From positions 1-64,000 of the forward strand of contig NZ_LMHZ01000016.1 in NCBI RefSeq assembly GCF_001428545.1: a stretch of 64,000 nucleotides of DNA, read 5' to 3'. The translations under genes were made by a program, and so were the position numbers. The stretch is from Noviherbaspirillum sp. Root189 (GTDB taxonomy: Bacteria; Pseudomonadota; Gammaproteobacteria; Burkholderiales; Burkholderiaceae_D). The notes under the pieces are model-generated. The model was not told the origin of the DNA and did no database searches. It was given only the letters and a program-made list of their open reading frames with translations. Shown in pieces: positions 1 through 8,866 of the stretch. Each line of letters starts with the position of its first letter. The stretch's first letter is position 1.

Positions 1-7
1 TATTCAT
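1..7 (-). CDS. start of a gene running off the left edge
   Basis: An ATG on the minus strand at 7-5 is preceded by AAGGAG with a six-base spacer, which is a textbook ribosome binding site. Only Met-Asn lies inside the window, so the product cannot be named. It lies about 100 bp downstream of the SulP gene on the same strand and may be co-transcribed with it. Confidence 0.5.
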
Positions 8-110
8 GACGGACTCCTTTTGTTGGTTGATCCCCATGCCCATGCGAACCAGTACGTCTACTTTGGCGCAAAAAGACGGAGGGAGTCCATCCCATCAATC
101 AACATTTATC

Positions 111-1835
111 CTATTGGCGTACGACAGAAGACTCAGCCATCTTATGATGAGGAGGTGAAGTCAAGGTCATGACCTCGATCGCTTCGGTATCGGTGGCGAA
201 AATTCTTTCAGTTCCGATTGCCTGGATCAGGCTTGCACGGTCCAAGACGTCCCACACCTGCTTTTTCACATTGGAGAGATAAAGCTCGACGCCCTGACCG
301 CGAAGGGTTTGCTCCAGCGACTCAAGCATTTCCACACCGGACGCGTCAATGTCATTGATGCCCGATGCACCCAGCAATATGCGTCGGACTACGCGGCCGC
401 TATTGAGCCTGTCGTTAATAAAACGCTCCAGGGTCGCGGCAGTCAGGAAATTGAGCGCCGAATCCATGCGTACTGCCAGCACATCCGGGGCCAGGGGCGG
501 CAGATCGAAACGCTGGCGATCTCTCAGCGTGCCGTCGCCATGCCTGCCAACTTCGATAATGCGGGGATGCGTACGACGATACAGGAAGGACACCATGGTC
601 AGTCCGAGTCCGGCAAATACGCCGTAATGCAGCTTGGGTGTAAATGTCAGGGTCACGACAAAAGTTACCGCCGCCACCCAGGCATCATCGCGCGATATGC
701 GGAACAAGCGGCGCAGCCCCGCAATGTCGATCAGGTTAAGCACCGGCACAACGATCATCGCCGCCAATACCGAATAAGGCAGGTAAAAAACGAATCCGGT
801 GAGGAATAACAGGCTTAACAGGACGCATAGCGCGGCGATCAGCGACGCCCATGCACTTGTAGCGCCGGCGTAGAGGTTTAATGCTGATCGCGAAAACGAA
901 CCGCTGACCGGGAATGCGCCGACAAAACCGCTGGTGATTTTGGCCAGACCCTGACCAATGAGTTCCTGGTTTTCATCCCATTGCTCATTCGTCTTGCGAG
1001 CCAGCACTCGACAGCTTGACATCGCTTCAGTGAAGCTGATCACCGCCAGAATCAGTGCCGCAGGCCAGAGTTCACGGTGACTATCGAAAGAAATCGCCGG
1101 AGGCAAAGCCAACGCTGGCAGCCCGGCGGGAAGCGCGCCGACAATGGCGCCGCCATATGATGCATAGTCGAGCGCCTTGCTGGCCGCAATGCCGACGACT
1201 GTGACAACCAGGATACCGGGCAATCTTGGAAAGAAGCGCTTGAAACCGAACAGCAGGAGCAGGGCGGTACAGCCAAACGCCGCGGTCATCAAGGTACGCG
1301 ATGATGGCATCAACAATTGGTTTGCGATCTCGGCGGCATCACGCGACTTGACCTCAATTCCAAGCAGGTGCGGTAGCTGCGACAGAATAATGATCACTGC
1401 AGCGGCGTTGATGAAACCCAGCACCACAGGCTGCGACACCAGGAACGCCGCTTTGCCGAGTCGGAAGGCGCCGAGCAGGAATTGAATGAGTCCCGAATAG
1501 ACGGCGAGCCAGATCGCCAGCGCGACCCATTCGGCGCTGCCCGGGCTTGCGAGCGACGATAGGGAGCCAAATACCAGAATGCTCGTCAGTGCGACGGGGC
1601 CGACCGCCAACAGCGCCGAAGATCCCCAAAGCAGACCGACAACGGTGGGCAGCATTGCAGCGTACAAACCGGTATGCGGCGGCATGCCGGCAAGCGTGGC
1701 ATAGGCCAGTGCCTGCGGAATCAGCACGAGACCGACACTGATACCCGCCCAGATGTCCGCTTTCAGGGAGGCGGGTGACGGGCGAGGCCAGCGTAGGAAA
1801 GGAAACAACCGGGCAGCGGCGGACCGTGTGCTCAT
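111..1835 (-). CDS. SulP family anion (sulfate) permease with STAS domain
   Basis: Inner-membrane secondary transporter of the SulP/SLC26 family, 574 aa, a usual length. The N-terminal half has the family start (KADIWAGISVGLVLIPQALA, then AGMPPHTGLYAAMLP) and about ten to twelve hydrophobic segments up to residue ~400. The C-terminal ~110 residues form a cytoplasmic STAS domain, with the block GINDIDASGVEML matching the STAS/anti-anti-sigma fold. Substrates in the family include sulfate, bicarbonate and C4-dicarboxylates, and the sequence does not decide between them. No carbonic anhydrase gene sits beside it. The ribosome binding site of the chosen ATG is weak, so the start is less certain than the family. 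Confidence 0.93.
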   Translation of the reverse strand: MSTRSAAARLFPFLRWPRPSPASLKADIWAGISVGLVLIPQALAYATLAGMPPHTGLYAAMLPTVVGLLWGSSALLAVGPVALTSILVFGSLSSLASPGSAEWVALAIWLAVYSGLIQFLLGAFRLGKAAFLVSQPVVLGFINAAAVIIILSQLPHLLGIEVKSRDAAEIANQLLMPSSRTLMTAAFGCTALLLLFGFKRFFPRLPGILVVTVVGIAASKALDYASYGGAIVGALPAGLPALALPPAISFDSHRELWPAALILAVISFTEAMSSCRVLARKTNEQWDENQELIGQGLAKITSGFVGAFPVSGSFSRSALNLYAGATSAWASLIAALCVLLSLLFLTGFVFYLPYSVLAAMIVVPVLNLIDIAGLRRLFRISRDDAWVAAVTFVVTLTFTPKLHYGVFAGLGLTMVSFLYRRTHPRIIEVGRHGDGTLRDRQRFDLPPLAPDVLAVRMDSALNFLTAATLERFINDRLNSGRVVRRILLGASGINDIDASGVEMLESLEQTLRGQGVELYLSNVKKQVWDVLDRASLIQAIGTERIFATDTEAIEVMTLTSPPHHKMAESSVVRQ

Positions 1836-2253
1836 ACTTGCATCGTTCTTTGTAATTTGGGTTGGCGCATGGTCCGCCAGGGACGTCGAAATGACGGCGA
1901 TGACAATGATAAACGCAAGGATGCATTATCCATATCGATGCGGCTTGAGAAATTCTCGGTCAGGGTAATATTGCCAGAATGCGCGGAAAAAGGCTTCCCT
2001 GGAAAACGTATGCCGGAAGGAAAATGTGCTTTGATTTAACCGAGGCTGGATCGGGAAGCCTGTGCATCCCAGACATCATCCGGGGCCGAAAAGAAATATC
2101 AGGCCAACTTACCGGATGGATTTGCGGGAGGGGAGGTTTAATGAGATTGAGTCACATTGACAACGACAATGTATGACGACTCTGACTACCCGAACCCGGC
2201 ATCGACAACCAGGACAATCCACAGCAGGATTGTGTTGCCGACGCCGGTTTATA
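1836..2253. other. intergenic region, no gene seen
   Basis: About 420 bp between the SulP start and the tRNA. Short open frames are present, but none has a convincing ribosome binding site or protein-like composition. It presumably carries the SulP promoter; no clear operator or hairpin was recognised. Confidence 0.5.
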
Positions 2254-2329
2254 TGGCGTCCCCACGGGGATTCGAACCCCGGTACTCACCGTGAAAGGGT
2301 GATGTCCTAGGCCTCTAGACGATGGGGAC
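2254..2329 (-). tRNA. tRNA-Glu (anticodon TTC)
   Basis: On the minus strand the sequence folds into a complete cloverleaf of 76 nt. The acceptor GTCCCCA pairs with TGGGGAC, the anticodon loop is CTTTCAC with anticodon TTC, and the T-arm holds GGTTCGAATCC. The 3' CCA is encoded. No integrase, direct repeat of the tRNA end or other island boundary is visible next to it. Confidence 0.97.
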
Positions 2330-2608
2330 AGAAACCTGTGCTGAGTGCGGGCGCCATTCTACTCGAAGTCTTGCGGAACGCAAAGAGGGATTTTTGTAAT
2401 TCGGTAAACGCGAGACGCGCAAAAGTGCCAATGACGATTTGAAAGCCGCTTTGAACAATGGAACTCGTTGAGTTGCGCCACATCTGAAGTTTCAGCGTGC
2501 CAAATATTTCTGCATTGCCTGCTTCGGTTGTGAAGCTTCTCACGTAACGGGGAACGTGCAGGTGCATATAGCATTGCGAGTGTCTTTGTATTTTTCGAGG
2601 AATGGCCA

Positions 2609-3721
2609 ATGCCGCTAATCGACTACGAATCGATCACTATTCCTTCCAATTACCTGGACTCACGCGAACGCTTCATCGCTGAAGGCCTTCGCCTGGGTGC
2701 GCAGGCGCGATGCTTTTATCATGCATCTGATGCGGTTGCGGCAGATACGCTCACAACCGATGTGGTGTACCTCGGCGCGAGGGATGCAGCAACGCTGGTC
2801 ATTGTCTCAAGCGGCACTCACGGCGTGGAAGGCTACGCAGGCGCTGCCTGTCAATTACACTTCATGCAGGCTTATCGCGCGCACTTTGAGAAAAGCGATA
2901 TTGCCTACCTGCTTGTGCATGCCGTCAATCCATGGGGTTATCTGCATTGCCGCCGCGTTACGCAAGAAGGCGTCGACCTGAATCGCAATTTTGTCGATTT
3001 TCCCCTGGAGTCAACGACGCCTTCCATTTACCGTGATTATCACGACATACTGGTATCGCAATTTCGGCCACTTCCAGCAGGCCTGTGGAATGAACTATCG
3101 TTGCTGTCGCGTGGATTGACGCGCCATAGCAGACGGCAACTGCAGGCAGCGGTGACGGCCGGCCAATATGATTGTGACGATGGACTGTTCTATGGCGGCT
3201 CTGCACCCACGATCAGCCGTCTGGTCTGGGAAGACATTGTGCGCACTTATGCAACGGATCGCGGGCGGGTTTTTCTGCTCGACCTGCACACCGGCCTCGG
3301 GAAGCGTGGCGCGGGCGAGTTGATCAGCTATTTGCCGCCGGACGCAGCGGATTTTCAAGAGATGTCAGGTTGGTTCGACGGAGAGTTGCGTTCAATGCAG
3401 GGCGGTGAATCGGTGAGCGCGGCAATCAGGGGAACCTTGACTGAGGGCTTTGACAAGTCGCTCGATGGACAGAGCTATGCGGTGGGATTGGAGTTCGGGA
3501 CGGTGTCGGGGCTAGCCGTGCTGAATGCCTTGCGTGCGGACCAGTGGTGCCGCAATCATGCAGCCACCGTTGCGCCATGGCGGCGCGAACAGATCCGGCA
3601 GCGAATGAAGCAAGCTTTTGTCCTGGATGACGAAGAATGGCGTCGCCGTGTGGCAACAAGATTCGATGATGTCATGTGCCGGTTGATTACCGGTCTTTCG
3701 CGGACACCAGCGAATTCATGA
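2609..3721 (+). CDS. DUF2817 (zinc carboxypeptidase-like, M14 fold) protein
   Basis: 370 aa protein of the DUF2817 family, which is related to M14 metallocarboxypeptidases. Visible metal-site elements are SSGTHGVEGYAG (His71 and Glu74), VDLNRNF around residues 122-128 and LLDLHTGLG with His227; a late LEFGT segment could supply the catalytic acid. No signal peptide is seen, so it is probably cytoplasmic. Substrate is unknown; hydrolysis of a peptide or amide is an inference from the fold. The ATG is preceded by GAGGA at an eight-base spacing. It converges with infA. Confidence 0.85.
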   Translation: MPLIDYESITIPSNYLDSRERFIAEGLRLGAQARCFYHASDAVAADTLTTDVVYLGARDAATLVIVSSGTHGVEGYAGAACQLHFMQAYRAHFEKSDIAYLLVHAVNPWGYLHCRRVTQEGVDLNRNFVDFPLESTTPSIYRDYHDILVSQFRPLPAGLWNELSLLSRGLTRHSRRQLQAAVTAGQYDCDDGLFYGGSAPTISRLVWEDIVRTYATDRGRVFLLDLHTGLGKRGAGELISYLPPDAADFQEMSGWFDGELRSMQGGESVSAAIRGTLTEGFDKSLDGQSYAVGLEFGTVSGLAVLNALRADQWCRNHAATVAPWRREQIRQRMKQAFVLDDEEWRRRVATRFDDVMCRLITGLSRTPANS

Positions 3722-3751
3722 GCTGAGCGCAGCGCGATCGAAGTGAAAATG

Positions 3752-3776
3752 GCGGCTGCAAATTCAATGCAGCCGC
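3752..3776. terminator. hairpin between convergent genes
   Basis: GCGGCTGCA and TGCAGCCGC form a perfect 9-bp stem around a 7-nt loop, between the stop of the DUF2817 gene and the stop of infA. There are only short T/A runs on either side, so it is a plausible but weak bidirectional terminator. Confidence 0.5.
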
Positions 3777-3784
3777 ATACGGAT

Positions 3785-4045
3785 TCATCGCCGACGCTGA
3801 TGCATGTCGGGAGTCGGCCCACGCTTTTCCAGATGGCGGAAGGTGATCCGTCCCTTGCTCAAATCGTAGGGCGAAAGTTCAATGGAAACCTTGTCGCCGG
3901 CAAGGATACGAATGTGATTCTTGCGCATCCGTCCGGATGAGTAAGCGATCAACTGGTGGCCGTTCTCGAGGTTGACGCGGAAACGTGAATCCGGCAATAC
4001 CTCTTCAACCATGCCTTGCATTTCAAGAAGTTCTTCTTTAGCCAT
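3785..4045 (-). CDS. infA: translation initiation factor IF-1 (long paralogue)
   Basis: 86 aa S1/OB-fold protein starting [20 protein letters not shown] and containing the IF-1 core ([39 protein letters not shown]). It binds the 30S A site during initiation. The enterobacterial protein is about 72 aa; this one has a basic C-terminal extension ending HQRRR, as in the second IF-1 copies common in Burkholderiales. It is not in a ribosomal-protein operon here, supporting the idea that it is an extra copy. Ribosome binding is through a short GGAT seven bases upstream of the ATG. Confidence 0.95.
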   Translation of the reverse strand: MAKEELLEMQGMVEEVLPDSRFRVNLENGHQLIAYSSGRMRKNHIRILAGDKVSIELSPYDLSKGRITFRHLEKRGPTPDMHQRRR

Positions 4046-4448
4046 TTTTTATCCAATATAAAACGCAACCGTCCCTAGATCCCAATGAGTTCGAGGCTCG
4101 GCTGGTAATGCGGTGATGCGGCCCTTGTCGCCAAGGGTACGTAACAGGATCACAGGCCGTGGCTGGCCGGTACGAAGATTCGTACCGATATCCGAACCGG
4201 ATCTGGCACTTGCATCGCTGCGTGTATCATGCGTGACGCACGCGGACGGTACTGTGAAACTTCAGGACTGCCGTGCTTCCGCGCAGAGAGGAAACGCGAC
4301 CGTGGAATGAGGGGTTATAGAAAAGTAAGCAGTACTAACACCAAAATACTGCCTATGAAAACAGACGAGCTAGTTTATCACATACAGACCGAACACGCTC
4401 CGGTGAGTCACAGATGATGACTGTTTGCCTCGCTTTTGCACCGCTCGC
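4046..4448. other. intergenic region upstream of infA, no gene seen
   Basis: About 400 bp between infA and the next minus-strand gene. It should contain the infA promoter and leader. Short open frames on the plus strand lack protein-like composition and ribosome binding sites. Confidence 0.4.
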
Positions 4449-4769
4449 TCAGGCGAGGACTGTTTCATCGACGTTAATGATGACAGGCGAATCGCCGACT
4501 TCACCAAGATCAAGCTTTGTCATTGCGTCCTGAATCAACCGAATCGCGCGTCGGCCCATTTCCATTGCACGCTCTTCACTGGCGGTGGCAAGCGCACCTA
4601 TGACAAACGGTGTAACAACGACAACAAAATTACGGCTGCGCCTGTTTGGCTTCTCTTCGGTTGGAATGCGTTTAACAAACCGGAATGCACCGCGCGATAT
4701 GGGCTCTACCAGAAAATAAGGAAAGCAGGCGACGACGTACTGCTCGGCCCACACATCGACATTCACCAT
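4449..4769 (-). CDS. hypothetical protein
   Basis: 106 aa, not recognised. The sequence has normal protein composition, with a hydrophobic strand VVVVTPFVIGAL near the middle followed by an amphipathic helix rich in Arg/Glu and an acidic C-terminus. No signal peptide or known motif. An overlapping plus-strand frame exists, but its composition is less protein-like. The ribosome binding site is weak (AAGAAG). Confidence 0.5.
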   Translation of the reverse strand: MVNVDVWAEQYVVACFPYFLVEPISRGAFRFVKRIPTEEKPNRRSRNFVVVVTPFVIGALATASEERAMEMGRRAIRLIQDAMTKLDLGEVGDSPVIINVDETVLA

Positions 4770-4922
4770 CTTCGGCTTCTTTTATCAGTCTTGTTCGTCC
4801 ATCACTCATGTGCATGATAACGACAAGTTGCCGATACCGCACGGAATGCATGTATAAACTTTCAACTGGCGGACAACAACAAGCGCGAGTCTGGATTAAA
4901 CCAGGGCAAGCGACAGGAAATC

Positions 4923-5372
4923 CTAAGGTTTCACCATGCTCCGCTCACCACCGAACAATGATCCGCCACGCCGGACCAGATCCTGAATGCGAATGAACAT
5001 GGCAGCACGGTCGGCATACACAGCATCGACAAACTGTTTGGGCGCTGTAGTCTCTGGATCATAGGTGGCGCTCCATCCTGACATTTCAAGGAGGATGGGG
5101 ATCAAAGCCAGACCTTTTTCTGTCAACGCATACACTTCCTTGCGACGGTCCGATTCGTGTGGTCCCTTGCTGAGTATTCCTTTGCCCTCAAGGTGTGCAA
5201 GCCGTGCGGCCAGAACGTTCGTCGCGATGCCTTCGCCAGAATCGAGAAACTCTCCGTACGTATGTTTTCCCCAAAAGACGATATCGCGCACAATCAGCAG
5301 CGACCAGGCGTCCCCGAAGGTTTCCAGCGCAAAGTTGACCGGGCAATGCGATTTATTTTCAGCACGTTTCAT
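4923..5372 (-). CDS. HxlR family transcriptional regulator
   Basis: 149 aa winged-helix regulator. The HxlR signature is clear: CPVNFALETFGDAWSLLIVR at residues ~10-29, then FWGKHTYGEFLDS, LAARLAHLEGKGIL (recognition helix) and DRRKEVYALTEKGLAL (wing). The single N-terminal Cys is often the redox-sensing residue in this family. It is divergent from a VOC-family gene with a 122-bp shared promoter that holds a 17-bp perfect palindrome, so it probably represses itself and its neighbour. Confidence 0.93.
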   Translation of the reverse strand: MKRAENKSHCPVNFALETFGDAWSLLIVRDIVFWGKHTYGEFLDSGEGIATNVLAARLAHLEGKGILSKGPHESDRRKEVYALTEKGLALIPILLEMSGWSATYDPETTAPKQFVDAVYADRAAMFIRIQDLVRRGGSLFGGERSMVKP

Positions 5373-5388
5373 GCAGCCACTCTAACAC

Positions 5389-5418
5389 ACTTGCATCATG
5401 CAAGTAGATTGCTATACT
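5389..5418 (+). promoter_or_regulatory. promoter with overlapping palindromic operator
   Basis: ACTTGCAT-C-ATGCAAGT at 5389-5405 is a perfect inverted repeat with 8-bp arms. It overlaps a -35-like TTGCAT (5391-5396), which is followed after 16 bp by TATACT (5413-5418), a good -10 box for the VOC gene at 5495. The palindrome is 16 bp upstream of the HxlR start, as expected for an HxlR operator. Confidence 0.7.
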
Positions 5419-5494
5419 GTCCTCACCTTCTCGCCATCAAGTAAAAAGCTGCGGCAAGGTTCCAGCGATTTCCTCACCACGAAAGGAAGGCATC

Positions 5495-5908
5495 ATGTAT
5501 GTCCAGCCGTATCTGTTTTTTAATGGCCAGTGCGAAGAGGCACTTGAGTTCTACCGCAAGTCACTGGAAGCCGAAGTGACGCAACTGATGCGTTTCAAGG
5601 ACAGTCCTGAGCCGCATACTCCGGGCATGCTGCCTCCCGGCTCGGAAAACAAGGTCATGCACGCCAGCTTCCGCATCGGTGATACGACCGTGATGGCATC
5701 GGATGGCATGTGCACCGGGACGAGCAGCTTCGGGGGCATTTCCTTATCGATTGCGGCGCAGGACGATGCCCGGGCGGAGCAACTGTTTGCGGCACTGTCC
5801 GAAGGTGGCAAAGTTACAATGCCGATGTCCACAACATTTTTCGCGTCCCGTTTCGGTATGGTGACGGATCGCTTCGGTGTCGGCTGGATGGTGATTGTGG
5901 CATCCTGA
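5495..5908 (+). CDS. VOC family protein (PhnB/YjdN-like)
   Basis: 137 aa member of the vicinal oxygen chelate superfamily, PhnB-like subfamily: YVQPYLFFNGQCEEALEFYR at the N-terminus, MHASFRIGDTTVMASDG in the middle and a C-terminal FGMVTDRFGVGWMV. These proteins have the glyoxalase/dioxygenase fold, but a defined reaction is rarely known. The ATG follows GAAAGGAAGG. Its promoter carries the palindrome attributed to the divergent HxlR regulator, suggesting induction by the compound or stress that HxlR senses. Confidence 0.92.
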   Translation: MYVQPYLFFNGQCEEALEFYRKSLEAEVTQLMRFKDSPEPHTPGMLPPGSENKVMHASFRIGDTTVMASDGMCTGTSSFGGISLSIAAQDDARAEQLFAALSEGGKVTMPMSTTFFASRFGMVTDRFGVGWMVIVAS

Positions 5909-5992
5909 AGCAGGCATACGAGACAAGCGAACATCGATAACTTGACGTAGCACCGGCGAATACGCGACAAGCTATGAGCCGAGTGGCATTGC

Positions 5993-6026
5993 AAAAAAAG
6001 CCCGCTACCGGTAACGGCTAGCGGGC
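5993..6026 (-). terminator. intrinsic terminator (minus strand)
   Basis: On the minus strand GCCCGCTA/TAGCGGGC forms an 8-bp GC-rich stem, with further CC/GG pairing inside, followed by seven Ts. It is the second of two tandem terminators facing left. Confidence 0.75.
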
Positions 6027-6082
6027 CAAATCCATCCTTTTTGGGAAGGTGGAAGACAAGCTCGGACCTCGGGTCCCGATCC

Positions 6083-6114
6083 AAAAAAATACCCGCTTGC
6101 CTTGCGGCAGCGGG
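6083..6114 (-). terminator. intrinsic terminator (minus strand)
   Basis: CCCGCTTGCC pairs with GGCAGCGGG around a TTGC loop (one bulged base), followed on the minus strand by ATTTTTTT. It is the first terminator met by transcripts leaving the DUF2272 gene, with a second one 60 bp further on. Confidence 0.75.
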
Positions 6115-6291
6115 CTCATAAGATCATTTTTACTGCTGGGACCTTCAATATATGGCTCGGCCTCCCGCGCATCTGTGATGACGGTCACGAAGGCGAAATA
6201 AGGGGCTCCTCCCATTTCAACGACGGCTTCCACGTTGTATCGACGCAGCATGTCGTAACGCCACTACCAGATAACATTCATAACATGCGCG

Positions 6292-7296
6292 CTATTTCAG
6301 TTGCAGCAGCACGCTCCAGTATTGCAAGTTGAAGTTTTGCCGCTTGCAGTATTTGCTGGTCAGACAATCCTTTTCCTCCGCCTGGGGAAAGATCTCAGGA
6401 GAATGGTTCCGCGAAAGTACCCCAGCTTCGTTTAACCTGAGCCGGCGGCGAGCGACGGATTGCAGAACATTGCCCCCTATCGTATCGATCTTGCGCGCGG
6501 GCGCATCGACATCGATCACGACTTCACAGTGCGAGGCACTGACAAAACGTGACGACTGAACAGCCCGTGTCCAGTCAGCAAAACGCTTCAGCGGCCGATT
6601 GCCGCGCGAGTAACACAGCAGGTCGCCGATACGCGGTTTCACGGTTGCAGGATCGCATGCCCGATACGCGTAGCTGTCCGACCCATCAAACGCCGCCTTG
6701 ATATAGTCGGAATGTGTGGCGGTATAGCGAAACTGTTCGCCGCTCAGGCCTGCGCGATCCATTAGAAAGGATATGAATGCGGCTGACCATGCCGAGTCAT
6801 TGAGCGCTGCGCGTACCGCGGCTTCTCGCAAGGCACTGCGAACACGATCGTCCTCTGCGACCAAACCTTCTAATACCTTTGCCAGTTCGATTTCCCTGGT
6901 TCGTTCACGCGTGCCTGGGTCTTCGAGCAGTTCTGGTACGAACACCAGTTTCCGATGCAAGGGTTCGCCATCGACATGGCGACCTAATGTAATCCAGTAC
7001 TCCCATACCCTGCGCCACGCAAAGCGACCGGATTGTGTCGGTGACGCTTCGCCGGACACTGGGTCATGCAACAGCTCGGTTTCGGATTCAGCGGAGCCGA
7101 ACTTGAGAAGATGGCCGTCGTCGCCGATGCGATGACCGTTAAACTCGCGATATTCGCGGTCGGCAAGCGCGACAAGTCTGGTGGCGAACGCGACATTGTG
7201 TTGTGATGCCCTACAGTCCGCTGCAATAGCCGTTCCCGGCAGGGATAACAGGGAAAAGGCAAACAGACAGAGTGACAAGGGCCTGCGGATGAACAT
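6292..7296 (-). CDS. exported DUF2272 domain protein
   Basis: 334 aa. Residues 1-25 are a Sec signal peptide (LCLFAFSLLSLPGTAIAA). The region around residues 160-290 matches the DUF2272 pattern: SAWSAAFISFLMDRAG, HSDYIKAAF, RIGDLLCYSRG and SASHCEVVIDV. This arrangement of a Cys/His-containing fold resembles NlpC/P60-like amidases, so a cell-wall or peptide hydrolase role is possible but unproven. Several cysteines suggest a periplasmic disulfide protein. Two tandem terminators follow. Confidence 0.8.
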   Translation of the reverse strand: MFIRRPLSLCLFAFSLLSLPGTAIAADCRASQHNVAFATRLVALADREYREFNGHRIGDDGHLLKFGSAESETELLHDPVSGEASPTQSGRFAWRRVWEYWITLGRHVDGEPLHRKLVFVPELLEDPGTRERTREIELAKVLEGLVAEDDRVRSALREAAVRAALNDSAWSAAFISFLMDRAGLSGEQFRYTATHSDYIKAAFDGSDSYAYRACDPATVKPRIGDLLCYSRGNRPLKRFADWTRAVQSSRFVSASHCEVVIDVDAPARKIDTIGGNVLQSVARRRLRLNEAGVLSRNHSPEIFPQAEEKDCLTSKYCKRQNFNLQYWSVLLQLK

Positions 7297-7404
7297 AGGG
7301 AGTCCCCGGGACGAAGCAAGGCTATTTTATCCGGCTCCGGTTTCGATCTTTGCAACACGCAAGCTGAATAATCGGCGCAGATGTGCAACTGCTGGACGTG
7401 ATAC

Positions 7405-7689
7405 TCAACCGATTGCGTCCAGTGCATCGATTTCGCTGGCCGCCCATTTTACGAAACTCGATACCTTGGATTTCATTTCACGTAGAAGAGCGGTGTCGTC
7501 AGGCGCGTGCATGCAGTTGAGCATCAGGTTCCAACCTGTTGCCGTTTGCACGAGATTTTCAAGAATCTGACGGCGGTTCTGCATCATGCGAATCTTGAAA
7601 TCGTCCATCATCGGAACTTGCAGGTCCACTGATTTTCGCCATATGTCGAGCATGTCGTCGAGACGATCGAGATCAAGTTCCACTTTCAT
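7405..7689 (-). CDS. hypothetical protein
   Basis: 94 aa, mostly alpha-helical and charged, starting MKVELDLDRLDDMLDIWRKS. No recognised domain, signal peptide or membrane segment. A GGAAG ribosome binding site lies about nine bases before the ATG. It stands alone between the DUF2272 gene and the Crp/Fnr gene. Confidence 0.6.
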   Translation of the reverse strand: MKVELDLDRLDDMLDIWRKSVDLQVPMMDDFKIRMMQNRRQILENLVQTATGWNLMLNCMHAPDDTALLREMKSKVSSFVKWAASEIDALDAIG

Positions 7690-8055
7690 TTTTTGCGCTT
7701 CCGTTCAAAGGCGATGATTACTTATTCAGGATTGACTATGTGGCCAAGATCATGCCCCGATGCAAGTATTAACGACGCAAACTACGATAACTACGGTCAG
7801 TAAGCTTGCGAAGGATATGAGGCATAACTACGTTTGCTACACACGTAACCTGTGACATCGATATCTTAGCTCGAAGGAAGGCTAAAGCTTCATTTCCATT
7901 TGGCATGACAATCTGCGTATTATCAATTGCAACCATTTGTAATTCGGAAATTGCCTACACGATATTCCGCGCATTCCGATTTATTTCTATGCGCCAAAGC
8001 TGGATACTCTCCTTCATCACGTACCCTATTCCCGTACGAACAACAAGGAGCCCAT

Positions 8056-8856
8056 ATGTTCGCGACACAGACACCGTCCAACCAGTTCGTTTCCTCGCAC
8101 ACTGCCCAGGCACTGCCGAACGGAACACGCCAAACCAAGCTCTGGTCTTCGCTCGAAGAAGTATGCCAGTTGATGCAAGTGCCGGTATCGCAGGCTGACG
8201 ACACGATACGCTTTCAGCATATGCAGTTCCGTGCAGGTCAACGTATTTACACCATTGGTCAGCCGTTCGACATGTTGTACGTGGTGTACTCCGGCTTCCT
8301 CAAGACCGTCGCGATTGACGAATCCGGTAACGAGCTGGTACTCGGCTTTCCGATGAAGGGCGACATGTTCGGCATCGATGGTATCCACGGCAAGGCATAC
8401 ACCTCGGAAGTCGTTGCGCTGTCCACCTGCGACGTTATCCTTATCCCATTCAAGACCCTGCTGACCATCGGCAAGGCATCGCCCGACGTCGAACAGGCAA
8501 TGTGGGGCGCCATGGGTCGTGAACTGATTCGCGAACAGCGCATGATCAGTTCGATCGGCTCGCTGGGTGCCGAAGCACGCGTCGCCCGCTTCCTGATTTC
8601 GCTGTCCGAGCGCTTTGCGGAAATTGGTTTTTCCAGCAAGCAGTTCAACCTGCGCATGACGCGTCAGGAGATTGGCAGCTATCTTGGTCTCACACTGGAA
8701 ACCGTCAGCCGTACACTGTCGGCATTCAATGCACTCGGCCTCATTTCTGTTGAGCAAAAGACCGTTACCATCCATGAACCAGATACGCTAAAGACCTTGC
8801 GTCGTTTGCCGCCGTCAAAAAACGGTGTTCGTGGAATGGTGAAACTTGCCGCTTGA
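8056..8856 (+). CDS. Crp/Fnr family transcriptional regulator
   Basis: 266 aa. A cNMP-binding beta-barrel spans about residues 52-140 (FRAGQRIYTIGQPFDMLYVV, GFPMKGDMFGIDGI). A helix-turn-helix lies at about 200-225 (MTRQEIGSYLGLTLETVSRT), whose ETVSRT matches the Fnr recognition helix, so a TTGAT-type box is expected. The N-terminus has only one Cys (Cys37), so it does not have the cysteine set for a [4Fe-4S] oxygen-sensing cluster. The start is the ATG after AAGGAG rather than the upstream in-frame ATG at 7927. A small lipoprotein gene follows by 10 bp. Confidence 0.93.
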   Translation: MFATQTPSNQFVSSHTAQALPNGTRQTKLWSSLEEVCQLMQVPVSQADDTIRFQHMQFRAGQRIYTIGQPFDMLYVVYSGFLKTVAIDESGNELVLGFPMKGDMFGIDGIHGKAYTSEVVALSTCDVILIPFKTLLTIGKASPDVEQAMWGAMGRELIREQRMISSIGSLGAEARVARFLISLSERFAEIGFSSKQFNLRMTRQEIGSYLGLTLETVSRTLSAFNALGLISVEQKTVTIHEPDTLKTLRRLPPSKNGVRGMVKLAA

Positions 8857-8866
8857 CCGGACGCCC

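Noticed and set aside
2254-2329. tRNA-Glu considered as an island attachment site
   Set aside because: No integrase, no repeated tRNA 3' end and no mobile genes on either side.
6018-6251. 77-codon minus-strand frame
   Set aside because: Passes through two intrinsic terminators and has no clear ribosome binding site.
8056-8856. Crp/Fnr protein considered as an oxygen-sensing Fnr
   Set aside because: Only one cysteine in the N-terminal region, so no [4Fe-4S] cluster ligand set.
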